A stretch of 64,000 nt of DNA from Cololabis saira (GCF_033807715.1 NC_084591.1:32793090-32857089), one strand, 5' to 3'. Positions 18,414 through 29,034 are shown, counted from the first letter of the stretch. The notes: generated by a model not told the origin, from the letters alone. Numbers and translations are program-made.

Positions 18414-20579
18414 ATGATGCAGCAGGAAGCAGGAATGAAAAAGACCTTCTTGGTCAAAGAAGAATATATCCGTCCAGTTGTTGTTAAAAACCTGAAGAAA
18501 CTGTCAGAAACACAGTGGCAGCTGATAGCTGCTGAAACCATTGATCTGGACACGCAGACCATTATCTTGGACATGATCACGGAGATAATACAAGCCGTGT
18601 CAGCAGACATTATTAGAGTATTTCTACTGCTGTATCGGCAGCAACTGGCAAAGAATATGAGCCAGGCCGCCTCATCTAGAGTGGAGATAAAAGCAGAATT
18701 TGGAAATGCCTTTTCCACGTCCTTCTCCCAAGTTCTCAATGTCGCACTGGAAAACAACGCCGACTTTGAAGAACTGACGAAATTGGCCGAGGAGGAAATT
18801 GAAGAGAAAGTAAATTCTCTCATAAATGTAGTGACGGAAACCCCACTTTTACCACCAGACTCTTCTGTGTATGTCAGCGGCTTCATATCAAATATGAAAC
18901 GCCTCGGCCGCATGGTGTGTCTCACCGCCAGATGTTTGGGATCGTACATGCAGAGGGTGAATGCCACTTCCACTTTAAAAAATAATTCAGAGGAGTCGGA
19001 GCAGTCACACGACAGCTTCAAATCTAAAATGGTCTTAGCAACTGAGAGTATTGAAGACATACTTCACAAATGGGCACCAAACGCCGCTCAAGAGCATGAC
19101 GTCTTCCCCCCAACTCACACCCCCTCCTGTACAGAAGCGGCAGCTGACATTTTTAACAGCATCGTGGAGAACTTGGAAAGTGTCAGTCCAAGTCATGAAA
19201 CCAAGCTCTCACATAAACCCCGGCTGAATCTGACATCGGTGGTGAATAGATTGAGAATTTTTTTTGGCAAATGCTCCAAAAAGAAAAAAGTCCCTGAAGC
19301 TCAAAGGAGAAGCAGGTTCTCTGGGTTTGTCAACAAAAACTTCAAAAAAATGATGGAGGAACTAAAGAAGTCCCGTAAAACAAGAGGGAAAAGGTTCCTC
19401 CTGAGGCTCAACTCAGTGCAAGCAAAACCTCCCCTGCAGGAAGATGAGATTAATCGACCAGGGTCTGTCCCAGAAACCCCCGAAGCTGAACCTGCAGATT
19501 CACGGCTGATTGCAGTTGATGTGGTAAAAGAAAAGCTCATCACAACTGACAGCATCAAATCTGATGTGGAAAACTTCATTGAGGAAATGATCCATTCAAG
19601 AAAGATTGCAGAGCTCCAACAAAACCTGGAGAACATCAAAGACTGCGGTGTGTTGCAAACGTTTTCCAGACAATTGGTGGATAAAATATATGGCAATCTG
19701 GTAACTGCTGAAGTTTATAAACAGCCCATTGTTCCACCTGGAGAATCCTTATCTGACTCTGTCCTTCCCAAAATAAAAGAAATGAAGAATGATGTTGCTC
19801 TGGAGGAACTCTACGCCATGACGGAAGATGCCGTTGGAAAGTTCCTGCAGCAAATAGTCCTGGGCCTGTTGAATGAGCAGTGGGACGAAGTCATTCACAA
19901 CCAGGACGTTTCTGGGGCACTGAGTGACATCACAAAGCTTTTAAATGGAGTGATTGGCTGGGACGAGGATGAGGACACCAGGCTGGGCTCCACCGCAGAC
20001 CGCAAAAAGAGCAGCGTGGCTCCTGATCCCAGCTCTGATTCACGGTCCAAGGAGGAAACCTCCCCCAGTATGTCCCCGTGCACTTGGGACTCTGATTCAT
20101 TGCCTGGATATACTAAGTCAATGCAACGAGCTTCTTCTGAGTATCTAATTAACGGCCTCATCACTGCTTTACTGTTGCGGCTTATATCAAAATATAAACA
20201 CGAATGTGGGAAATCAGCACTGGGACTACAAATGGATGTAATAACCAATCGACTGTCAGAGATGGTGATGACTAAAGTGGTGACTGATGACTCCACCCTC
20301 GGGATTGTGGAAGACAACATGCAGGATCTCGCCAAGGTCTTAGTCAAATACCTCCTCACGAGGTTTGGCTCAAAGGAGGCTCTTCTTCTGGCAGTACTCA
20401 AGAAGGACCCAGGTTTCGATTACACTGTTCTTAGATGTCTTAAAAAAGAGCTGTGCGTCAGAAGACAAGTCAAGAAGAAGGGTAGAATCGCCAGGTTTTT
20501 TTCTGCACTTGGAAATTTCTTTGCAAAACCTGTCCTGGCTATGATTAGGAAACCATCTTCCCAATTATTAGTAAATTAA
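18414..20579 (+). CDS. unrecognised intronless gene, at least 721 aa
   Basis: A single uninterrupted frame of 721 codons from the first in-frame ATG (18414) to TAA (20577-20579). The frame stays open upstream to a stop at 18327-18329, and 'tttttttcag' at 18345-18354 could be a splice acceptor, so a short 5' exon is possible. I do not recognise the protein. It looks almost all helical, with repeated amphipathic patterns (for example ITEIIQAVSADIIRVFLLLY, TEDAVGKFLQQIVLGLLNEQ) separated by charged, Ser/Pro-rich linkers. Lys/Arg-rich patches lie in the middle (KKKKVPEAQRRSR, KKSRKTRGKRF) and near the C-terminus (RRQVKKKGR). No signal peptide, zinc finger, kinase or transposase motif is evident. 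Codon use and frame length argue for a real gene. A poly(A) signal lies at 20783-20788. Head-to-head with sqor. Confidence 0.75.
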   Translation: MMQQEAGMKKTFLVKEEYIRPVVVKNLKKLSETQWQLIAAETIDLDTQTIILDMITEIIQAVSADIIRVFLLLYRQQLAKNMSQAASSRVEIKAEFGNAFSTSFSQVLNVALENNADFEELTKLAEEEIEEKVNSLINVVTETPLLPPDSSVYVSGFISNMKRLGRMVCLTARCLGSYMQRVNATSTLKNNSEESEQSHDSFKSKMVLATESIEDILHKWAPNAAQEHDVFPPTHTPSCTEAAADIFNSIVENLESVSPSHETKLSHKPRLNLTSVVNRLRIFFGKCSKKKKVPEAQRRSRFSGFVNKNFKKMMEELKKSRKTRGKRFLLRLNSVQAKPPLQEDEINRPGSVPETPEAEPADSRLIAVDVVKEKLITTDSIKSDVENFIEEMIHSRKIAELQQNLENIKDCGVLQTFSRQLVDKIYGNLVTAEVYKQPIVPPGESLSDSVLPKIKEMKNDVALEELYAMTEDAVGKFLQQIVLGLLNEQWDEVIHNQDVSGALSDITKLLNGVIGWDEDEDTRLGSTADRKKSSVAPDPSSDSRSKEETSPSMSPCTWDSDSLPGYTKSMQRASSEYLINGLITALLLRLISKYKHECGKSALGLQMDVITNRLSEMVMTKVVTDDSTLGIVEDNMQDLAKVLVKYLLTRFGSKEALLLAVLKKDPGFDYTVLRCLKKELCVRRQVKKKGRIARFFSALGNFFAKPVLAMIRKPSSQLLVN

Positions 20580-20609
20580 TGAGTATCCACTTGATTAGAG
20601 GACATTTTG

Positions 20610-20780
20610 GACATTTTGTCCGTGCTCGTTTGGGTTTTCTCCAGGTACTCTGGTTTCATCCCTAAAAAACACTTTTAGCTTGATTGGCGAGACTAAATTG
20701 CGCCTGAATGTGTTTGATTCTGTGTTAGCAGTGATGGATTGTGACTGTAGTTCGCAGTCACAGTCCTTTATACGGTGCTT
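20610..20780 (+). repeat. degraded fish dispersed repeat
   Basis: The string 'gggttttctccaggtactct' followed by 'ggtttcatcccta' and, further on, 'gcgagactaaattgcgcctg' is a diverged copy of a repeat very common in fish genomes (the 'ttttctccgggtactccggt' family). It overlaps the probable 3' UTR of the preceding gene. Confidence 0.55.
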
Positions 20781-20782
20781 AA

Positions 20783-20788
20783 AATAAA
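20783..20788 (+). terminator. AATAAA poly(A) signal of the orphan gene
   Basis: A canonical AATAAA about 200 nt past the stop codon at 20579, on the coding strand, and the first such hexamer seen downstream. Confidence 0.5.
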
Positions 20789-21039
20789 TTAAACAATTTT
20801 TTTTTGTAATCCCCTTCCTGAATCCCACCTTATCTTAAGTAAAAACAAAACGCTGATCTTTTTTGAAGGGATTGTCCTGTACTTTTAACAAGATTTTAAT
20901 CAGAATAGCTGTTGTAGCAGTAGGCAGACACTAGGTGGCAGCAAGAATCCACTTTTCATCGTCTGTGAACTACAGTGCATGCGCAGCCACTGTTTATTTC
21001 TGCGTCTGTTTCAGACAGCAGCTGAAGTCTTTTCCTTTC

Positions 21040-23779
21040 CTTTCTCCGAAACGGCGACGTGGGCCCGCCTTCCTGTAGGCCCACCACCCGCAGGAAGGAC
21101 CATGGCAGGCCGGTGCAATGTGGGCTGGGTAGCAGTCGTGGCGGGGTGCCTCGACGACCCAATCCCTGGACCAAAACCCTCACAGTGGGGACATGGAATG
21201 TCACCTCGTTGGGGGGGAAGGAGCCGGAGCTTGTGCGCGAGGTTGAGAGATACCGGCTAGAGATAGTCGGGCTCACCTCCACACATAGCTTGGGCTCTGG
21301 AACCAGTTCCTTGAAGGGGGCTGGACCCTCCACTACTCTGGAGTTGCCCAGGGTGAGAGGCGGCGGGCTGGTGTGGGCTTGGTTATAGCCCCCCAGCTCA
21401 GCCGCCATGTGTTGGAGTTCACCCCGGTGAACGAGAGGGTCGCTTCCCTGCGCCTTCGGGTCGGGAAAAGGTCTCTCACTGTTGTTTGTGCCTACGGCCG
21501 AACAGCAGTGGGGAGTACCCGGCCTTCTTGGAGTCCCTGGGAGGAGTACTTGATAGTGCTCCAACTGGGGACTCCATTGTTCTACTGGGGGACTTAAACG
21601 CTCACGTGGGTAATGACAGTGATACCTGGAGAGGCGTGATTGGGAGGAACGGCCTCCCCGATCTGAACCCGAGCGGTGTTTTGTTGTTGGACTTCTGTGC
21701 GAGTCACAGTTTGTCCATCACGAACACCATGTTCAAGCATAAGGCTGTCCATCAGTGCACGTGGCACCAGGACACCCTAGGCCGGAGGTCAATGATCGAC
21801 TTTGTTGTCGTTTCATCTGACCTTCGGCCGCATGTCTTGGACACTCGGGTGAAGAGAGGGGCTGAGCTGTCAACTGATCACCACCTGGTGGTGAGTTGGA
21901 TGCGCTGGCGGAGGAGGAGGTTGGACAGACCGGGCAGACCCAAACGGATTGTGAGGGTCTGTTGGGAACGTCTGGCTGAGCCCTCTGTCAGGGACATCTT
22001 CAACTCCCACCTCCGAGAGAGCTTCTCTCGGATCCCGGGGGAGGCGGGGGAAATCGAGTCCGAGTGGACCATGTTCTCTGCCTCCATTGTCAACGCGGTG
22101 GCTCGAAGCTGTGGACGCAAGGTCTCCGGTGCCTGTCGTGGCGGCAATCCTAGTACCCGGTGGTGGACACCGGAAGTACAGGATGCCGTCAGACCATCCA
22201 TCACCCTAGCCGAGGTCACCGAGGTGGTTCGTAAGCTCCTCGGTGGCAGGGCACCGGGGGTGGATGAGATTCGCCCTGAGTACCTCAAGTCTCTGGATCT
22301 CGTAGGGCTGTCTTGGTTGACACGCCTCTGCGACATTGCATGGAGGAAGGGGACAGTACCGCTGGGGTGGCAAACCGGGGTGGTGGTCCCTCTGTTTAAA
22401 AAGGGGGACCGGAGAGTGTGTTCCAACTACAGGGGGATCACACTTCTCAGCCTCCCGGGGAAAGTCTACGCCAGGGTACTGGAGAGGAGATTACGGCCGA
22501 TAGTCAAACCTCGGATTCAGGAGGAACAATGCGGTTTTCGTCCCGGTCGTGGAACACTGGACCAGCTCTATACCCTCCGCAGGGTGCTCGAGGGTTCATG
22601 GGAATTTGCCCAACCAGTCTACATGTGTTTTGTGGATCTGGAGAAGGCATTTGACCGTGTCCCTCGTGCCATTCTGTGGGGGGTGCTGAGTGAGTATGGA
22701 GTCCGGGGCCCTCTACTAAGGGCTGTCCGGTCTCTGTATGATCGAAGCAGGAGTCTGGTTCGCATTGCCGGCAGTAAGTCAGACTTGTTCCCAGTGCATG
22801 TTGGACTCCAGCAGGGCTGCCCTTTGTCACCGGTCCTGTTCATAATTTTTATGGACAGGATTTCTAGGCGCAGCCAGGGGCCGGAGGGGATCCGGTTTGG
22901 GAACCTCAGGATTTCATCTCTGCTTTTTGCAGATGATGTTGTCCTGTTGGCTTCATCAGACCGGGACCTCCAGCATGTGCTGGGGCGGTTTGCGGCCGAG
23001 TGCGACGCGGCAGGGATGAGAATCAGCACCTCCAAGACCAAGGCCATGGTTCTCCATCAGAAAAGGGTGGCATGCCTTCTCCGGGTGGGTGGAGAAGTCC
23101 TGCCTCAGGTGGAGGAGTTCAAGTATCTCAGGATCTTGTTCACGAGTGAGGAAACAATGGAGCGTGAGATTGACAGACGGATCGGTGCAGCGTCCGCAGT
23201 AATGCGGTCGATGTACTGGACCGTCGTGGTGAAGAGGGAGCTGAGTCGAAAGGCGAAGCTCTCGATTTACCGGTCAATCTACGCCCCTACCCTCACCTAT
23301 GGTCATGAACTTTGGGTAGTGACCGAAAGGACAAGATCGCGGATACAAGCGGCCGAGATGAGTTTCCTCCGCAGGGTGGCTGGACGCTCCCTTAGAGATA
23401 GGGTGAGGAGTTCGGTCACCCGGGAGGAGCTCGGAGTCGAGCCGCTGCTCCTCCACATTGAGAGGAGTCAGCTGAGGTGGCTTGGGCATCTGTACCGGAT
23501 GCCTCCTGGACGCCTCCCTAGGGAGGTGTTCCAGGCATGTCCCTCCTCCCTAGGGAGGTGTTCCAGGCATGTCCCACCGGGAGGAGACCCCGGGGAAGAC
23601 CCAGGACACGCTGGAGAGACTATGTCTCTCGGCTGGCCTGGGAACGCCTCGGACTCCCCCCGGAAGAGCTGGAGGAAGTGTCTGGGGTGAGGGAAGTCTG
23701 GGCATCCCTGCGGAGGCTGCTGCCCCCGCGACCCGGTAACGGATAAAGCGGGAGAAGATGAGTGAGTGAGTGAGTGAGC
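21040..23779 (+). mobile_element. degenerate Rex3-type (RTE clade) non-LTR retrotransposon
   Basis: Encodes an apurinic-type endonuclease (TVGTWNVTSL near the N-terminus, [12 protein letters not shown], later [13 protein letters not shown]) followed by a reverse transcriptase with [31 protein letters not shown] and LEKAFDRVP. The sequences at about 22368 (tggcaaaccggggtggtggt) and about 22814 (cagggctgccctttgtcacc) match the sites of Rex3 PCR primers used in fish cytogenetics, as I remember them. The 3' end is a (TGAG)n tail at about 23758-23779, as expected for RTE elements. The copy is dead: the endonuclease part is in shifted frames, a block between the two domains is missing, and a tandem duplication near 23515-23575 shifts the frame close to the C-terminus. 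Confidence 0.9.
21486..23690 (+). pseudogene. Rex3-like endonuclease/reverse transcriptase, long open remnant
   Basis: One frame stays open for 734 codons although the element is defective. It spans the second half of the endonuclease ([20 protein letters not shown]), then jumps from [13 protein letters not shown] straight to [20 protein letters not shown]. In other elements of this family I recall roughly a hundred residues between these points, so an in-frame deletion is likely. The RT core FADD is intact. After [10 protein letters not shown] the frame is lost by a duplicated segment; the normal C-terminal sequence ([24 protein letters not shown]) continues in another frame to about 23746. 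The endonuclease N-terminal part lies in other frames at 21160-21560. Confidence 0.85.
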
Positions 23780-24136
23780 TTTCTGCAGAAGGTTCATGAG
23801 TCAGCGACGGAAAGCTGCTTGAACGGGACCTGCTGCAGGACTTTTCTTACCTCTCACAGGAACCTGTGGTGGAGAGTTTTAGTGGACCAGAGGAAGGCGG
23901 AGCATTGGTCGCTGTGATCAGCTTCATCCTGATAAAAGGGTCACATCCTTCTCCCAGGTTTGAGTCTTCTTCTTCATGCTGTTGTGTCTCTTCACTGCTG
24001 CTTTCAGCAGATTTAGGACCAGGGACAGAAGGAATGTTTGTCTGAGAGCAGGAAGGTGCGGTGGGAGCAGACGAGGGTGTTTGATGAGGGGAGGGGTGGA
24101 GGTTGGTGGAGCCACATGCTTCACCAACTGTAGCAG

Positions 24137-24378
24137 TGTGAGTGCCACGGGGCCCGACCGACCGAGAGGACACAGAGCTTTGTGCAGAACCCTTTTATTT
24201 AATCCAAATCACCCAGGACACAGTGCACAAGCACCTCACGCCAGCAGCAACTCCTCCGAACCACTTGCTGCTGTCCAGCTCTGCCTTATAAAGGCAGGCA
24301 GGGTGGAGGCGCGGCAGCCACTCAGGCGGATGGGACACAGGTGCGTGTGTCCCATCAACCTCTCCACCCTGCCACACA
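24137..24378 (-). mobile_element. candidate solo LTR
   Basis: About 240 bp bounded by TGTG...CACA. Read on the minus strand it holds, in order, a TATA-like motif (complement of ccttataaagg, near 24286), an AATAAA (complement of tttattt, near 24196) followed by GT-rich sequence, then the end. This is the U3-R-U5 order of a retroviral-type LTR. A G-rich run (complement of cacccccaacgc) lies just upstream of the minus-strand start and could be a polypurine tract. No gag or pol sequence was recognised, and no target duplication was confirmed. Confidence 0.35.
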
Positions 24379-24689
24379 CCCCCAACGCCAATCTCGCGCC
24401 GGGGTCCGTCTGGCCGAGCCTACTCCCCCCCCGCGCCCCCTCGGAGCGGGAGAGGAAGCTCGGAACCCCCCGGGCCTTCCTGGTCGGGGGGGTCGTCCGC
24501 GGCGTCGGCCTGACCGCCGAGGAAGCCGCTCTCGGGGCCGGGCCCATGGTGGCCTCGGGCCCGACGGTGCGTCCAGGACCACCTCCTCCTTTGTGACGCG
24601 GCCCAGCACCAGCTGCCGGTCCGCCTTCAGGACCGCCTCCTCCACGACGCACTGCTCTGGCCGCTGGTCCGGCCCCGTCTCCGCGGGAC

Positions 24690-24845
24690 CCGCCGTCGCT
24701 GGTGACTCCGCCGTCGCTGGTGACTCCGCCGTCGCTGGTGACTCCGCCGTCGCTGGTGACTCCGCCGTCGCTGGTGACTCCGCCGTCGCTGGTGACTCCG
24801 CCGTCGCTGGTGACTCCGCCGTCGCTGGTGACTCCGCCTCCGTCT
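24690..24845. repeat. 18-bp GC-rich tandem repeat
   Basis: About eight near-perfect copies of tccgccgtcgctggtgac. Because 18 is a multiple of three, every frame gives a hexapeptide repeat (VTSDGG on the minus strand, SLVTPP on the plus strand), so long open frames here are a consequence of the repeat. It is followed by a degenerate (tccgcc)n tract to about 24885. The surrounding 24380-24900 is exceptionally G+C- and CpG-rich. Confidence 0.95.
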
Positions 24846-25153
24846 CCCCCTCCGCCTCCGTCTCCGCCGCCGACTCCGTCCCAGGAGCCGTCGCCTAAAA
24901 TAGATTTTATTTTATTTTTCAAATGTTATCTTATTTTATTTCTCTACCAGCAGTTTGAATTTCCCCTTTTCTTTGATAATTGTCTCAACACATTTTTATA
25001 ATAAATGAATATAAACACATTTTAACAATTGAACAGTTTTGCACTTTCTCTTTCTTCCCCTCTTATAATCTTATGCCCCCACTTTCTATCGCTCAGTGAG
25101 AAAACTGAGCTCTAACTTCTCCTGTCAGGACTTTAAATCTGGGCTGGATGGTG

Positions 25154-25282
25154 TCAGGTTCTCATATGCATGAGAAGGTGCTCATTGTTGAGCCTGGAAC
25201 GATATTTAGTTTTAATTATGTTCATTGTGGAGAAAGCTGCCTCACAGCTGTATGTGGACCCAAACATGGTCAGGATGTTTTA
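25154..25282 (-). pseudogene. hAT transposase C-terminal remnant
   Basis: On the minus strand about 43 codons read LTMFGSTYSCEAAFSTMNII and then KTKYRSRLNNEHLLMHMRT before a stop. This is the hAT dimerisation region (the YxCEAxFSxMNxIKxKxRSRL pattern of hAT/ZBED-type proteins). The frame breaks just upstream. The N-terminal zinc finger and catalytic core were not found, so it is a fragment. Confidence 0.75.
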
Positions 25283-25575
25283 AGATGGTCAGTTTATATT
25301 CTGTGACTTCAGTTCAGACTTGAGTGGTAAACGGCAGAGCCCGCCGACCGAGCGGCAGCCGACCTCCCCGCGTCAGCTGCCGCTCGGTCGGGTGGTTCCT
25401 CCGGCCTTCCGGGCCGCCTCCGCAGTGTAGCTCCCCCGGGAGCCGCGTATTCTTCTCGGTAGCGAGCCCGAGTCTCCCTGTCCGCCCCAGGTGTCCCGCC
25501 ACGGAGCCGCCACCGGGCAATCACGAGCCCCCTTCCCCCTTAACTTCTCATGGTGGCCTCAATTATGTCCGCCTT

Positions 25576-25686
25576 AAGCCTGAATTATGGTTCCACGTTA
25601 AATCGACACAGAGCCCACGGCGTAGGGTACGCGGCGACGCGCACCGTAGGCTCTGCGTTGGTGTAACGTGGAACCATAAATAAGCC
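25576..25686. repeat. palindromic MITE-like element, copy 2
   Basis: Termini aagcctgaattatggttcca and its complement ending at ccataaataagcct, with a core of accgtaggctctgcgttggt. Clearly the same family as the 81-bp palindrome at 9450-9530, but more diverged and with a longer spacer between the arms. Confidence 0.75.
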
Positions 25687-25689
25687 TTT

Positions 25690-26150
25690 ACAATAATACA
25701 TTGGGCACACGTACACGGATTTGATTGGCTGAGCAGCATCATGTGGGATGGCTTAACTCGTATGCTATTGGTCTGTAAGGTCTGCTAAACAAATGCTGTA
25801 AAGAATAGTAAAGCTGCGCTGGTTAAAATAGAAGTGCTCGTCAAAATATAGAATCCCTCGGTAATTTGTTGATTACAGGTCTGGGTCCGTGCAGGACGGC
25901 GTCTGGGTCCGGACCCGGACCGCGGTCCGCCAGTTAGTGACCTCTGATCTATTCTAATGAAAATGTGTTTGTAAATGCAGTAAGATATCTAGTTGCAAGT
26001 CATGCGGGGTTTACGTTCACCTACGTCTCATGGGGTTTGACGTAGGACCACGTGTCATCCTGTCGTAGCATAAAAATGATTTCTCACACATTTAGTCGCT
26101 AAAAGCAAACGGAAGAAGAACAGCAGTTACACGAGCATAAGTCAGTCCAA
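25690..26150. other. non-coding stretch, nothing recognised
   Basis: Between the palindromic element and a LINE tail. No reading frame or repeat that I can name. Confidence 0.35.
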
Positions 26151-26154
26151 TTCA

Positions 26155-26450
26155 ACAATACTTTATTAATCCCCAAAGGAAATGAGAGGTTGCAGTAACG
26201 TTCATTATTGAAGTTTCTTCAAAGAGACATTAAAGATGGTTATAATTGTAGGCAGGAAGGGTCTTCTGCGGTGGACTTAAGGACCCTCTGACTGAAGACC
26301 TGTTGTTGAGAAGAGGATGCTCACTGTTGTCCTTTATAGTTTCACGTTTTATGAAGCGTCCTTTGTACAGTCAGAACAGAGAAGCTGACGGATGTAACAG
26401 CTGTTAGATCAGGAAGTCGTCGTACAAGTCTGGCCAATAACAGCCTGCAC
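26155..26450 (-). mobile_element. 3' end of a LINE, minus strand
   Basis: Read on the minus strand it ends with 'tttcctttggggattaataa' then agtattg, the usual 3' end of a widespread fish LINE/SINE family. The preceding ~250 bp (complement of 'ggcaggaagggtcttctgcg' and so on) resembles the same family's 3' region. No coding part is preserved. Confidence 0.5.
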
Positions 26451-27900
26451 GTCCGAGTTAAAGTTTCTCTCATTCAGCCACATCCTGCCTCTTTTCTTCC
26501 CCTGGTGGTCATTGTTTTCTTTTCCCAAGCAGACGTCTTCACAATCAACAGCGTGTGACGTCACAGAACACAACAAATCCACAAAAGACCCCTGTGATAC
26601 AGGGAGATCGTATTAGGGCCACAAAATCCTGAGGCGTTCGGTGCCGCCGGCACACAGCCCACTGTTGTCATCGTCACGCCTCTGCATTTAAAGAGGTTTT
26701 AGTTGACCAAAAGTCTTCAACATCTAGACTTCTTGTGGTCGTACATGTTTATCTGAACATTTTTTTAGGTGGTCAGTTTCAACTGTCCTGCAAACCCAGA
26801 CCTTTACTGCCCCCAACTCCTCACTCTCTTCCTTCACTCGTCCCGATCCATCATCTGATTCCTGTATTTGAGTTTATTTTTTTGTGAAGAGCAGCCGGCT
26901 GTTGTCTGTGACAAGATCACAACCCGAGCATGAAGAGGCACGCCATCGTTCAGATAACACTATCGTTACTGACCTTTGTCCTTCTTCCCACCCAAATCTG
27001 GAATATACCAACGTTTTATGATTGACAGGAATCAATTTACACAGTTTGAGCGTGTGCACGGTATTAAATACAGAAAAGGTATTCAAATCAGAATTTGCAT
27101 TGATGAGGGTTTTCTGATGTTTCGCTTGAACATGCATAACGGCAAGTTTATCATGGGGGACTGAATAAGCTGCCCCATGAAGTCTAAATGCCTCTCAGTA
27201 GTATTTGATACCAACATATAATCTCCTTCAACCACAAGCAGATGCTGTTTAAAGATAGTTTGAACATATCGTTACATTTATTTTAACTGTTAAGATGTGA
27301 TTAAACGCTGGTATCAGACACACCTTGGTTTTCCGTCGTATTATCATGCATTATATAATTTTTCCTTTTTTTTGTATGCTTAATTTTTGATAATTAGCCT
27401 TTTCCTAACCCGTCTGCATGGAAGAATGATGCATCAAACATTTTTGCTGAAACAGTTGCACAAATCCATTCCAAATCCAAATTCAAGAGTTGAGACATTT
27501 CCTTTACTGTCAAGAGCAACAATTTATATCAAACAGAAATTACAGAATAAAAGTATCCAAAAACCACATAGAGATCCGTCTATAAAAAAATGAGTCAAAA
27601 CTTTCTTCTCACTGTACAAAATAAATGATCCATTTTATTCTGAAACATCAAGGTGGTGCTGGAGGTGACGGGTCTCGTGTCTGCATCTTAATATCATCAT
27701 TTATCGGCCTGAATTATTCACAGATGTACGGCAATGGGACGCGTGGCTGAAATCAGACATCTTCTTGAAGAAAAAGCTTCATTTTTAATTCTTCAGTTGC
27801 TCAAAGATTATCGATCAAACTCCAAATATGATTACACTAAAACAAAAAGACTTTTCTTGCAAATGTCAGATATTGGATATGTTTCGGTGGGAAGTCTTGC
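26451..27900. other. intergenic, no gene recognised
   Basis: A+T-rich sequence with only short frames. A 72-codon frame at 27734-27949 (MGRVAEIRHLLEEKASFLIL...) runs into the inverted-repeat element that begins near 27911 and has no similarity I recognise. Confidence 0.35.
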
Positions 27901-27904
27901 TGAC

Positions 27905-28658
27905 CCGCACGCAGTACTCGAGTTGAGGGGGGATGGCATCCCCCTGTGAAATAAAAACGGTCAAAATCATCCTCCCAGTAAAACTGCCATCCCCCCTTTC
28001 CATCCCTTATGTCATTTCATCAATGAATGTGGTTTTACTGCTATTTCAACATTTAGAGTTCTCACCAGAAAAATAACTTATTTGACAATTTTCACCTGTT
28101 TCAAGTAAATTTTCACTTGAAATAAGTAGAAAAATCTGCCAGTGGGACAAGATTTATCTTCTTATTACAAGCAAAGAAATCCTGTTCCACTGGCAGATTT
28201 TTCTACTTATTTCAAGTGAAATTCTACTTGAAACAGGTGAAAATTGTTGTTTTTTCCAGTGAGGAGTCTTGTTTTAAGTGTAATGAGATTTTTTTTACTA
28301 AAATGAGACATTTTAACTAGAAATAAGACAAATATTCTTATTAAGATTGTGAGTTTTTGCAGTGATCCATTTTACTTATCCTGTGAAGGACAGAGTCATA
28401 TTGATAAGTTCAGAAAACTGTTTTTTATTGTTGTGTTTTGATGTATTTGATGTAAGCCCAGTGGATATTTAAAGCTTACAGAAGGCTGCATTTAACTGCT
28501 GCTATGTCATTCCTGTAGTATTTCTGCAGGTGTTTTGGTCAGTGCTATTATTTGTAATATATTATATTATTTGTAATTAGCACAAATTATCTGTCCCCAT
28601 ATGCTAAAATCCACCATCCCCCCTGATTTTTTTTTTACAACTCGAGTACTGCCCGCGC
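27905..28658. mobile_element. inverted-repeat element containing a second element
   Basis: gcagtactcgagttg at 27911-27925 is an exact inverted match to 28638-28652. The next inner blocks, aggggggatgg (27926-27936) and ccatcccccct (28613-28623), also pair, with an extra A-rich spacer on the right. This defines an element of about 750 bp. A different palindromic element (28064-28364) lies inside it. No transposase is evident. Confidence 0.65.
28064..28364. mobile_element. CACTGCAAAAA-type palindromic MITE, truncated copy
   Basis: Central inverted arms with 'agaaaaatctgccagtggga' and its complement. The right end is gtttttgcagtg, but the left ~100 bp are missing compared with the full copy at 48663-49072. 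Confidence 0.85.
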
Positions 28659-28912
28659 GGGTAACCCCGAGGGTTAGGGTTAGTACACGGGCGCTGCCTC
28701 GGACCACGACAGCTCCACCTCTGATGTTTCCAGAACAGTGAGGACTGATCCAAAGCTCAGTGCCTGCTCCGATCAGCAGAACATGAAACGTGTGTGAAAC
28801 TTGTTGTTCTGGTGACAAAAGGGAAGAAAATCTACAATATTTAGGCACAAAAACCGTATTAGTTCTGACTCGGAAAAGGACCGCTGAGTTTTAGACCATA
28901 CCAACTGGACAT

Positions 28913-28918
28913 TTTATT
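28913..28918 (-). terminator. galk2 poly(A) signal
   Basis: AATAAA on the minus strand (plus-strand tttatt), about 117 nt past the galk2 stop codon. Confidence 0.55.
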
Positions 28919-29034
28919 CATTTCCTAAAGAGACCCAATAAAAAACCTACTGATTACAAAGTTAAGCCCACCAGTGAATTAATTTACAGCCGCCATGATG
29001 CATCTTGTGACGTGATCCAACACGGCGGGGAGGT

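Noticed and set aside
18356..19060. 234-codon minus-strand frame opposite the orphan gene, with others at 19301-19696 and 19895-20401
   Set aside because: They are antisense shadows of the 721-aa frame and start and stop without splice or promoter signals.
24236..24922. 228-codon Gly/Val/Thr-rich minus-strand frame and plus-strand frames over the same DNA
   Set aside because: Explained by the 18-bp repeat and high G+C, which removes stops on both strands. No recognisable domain.
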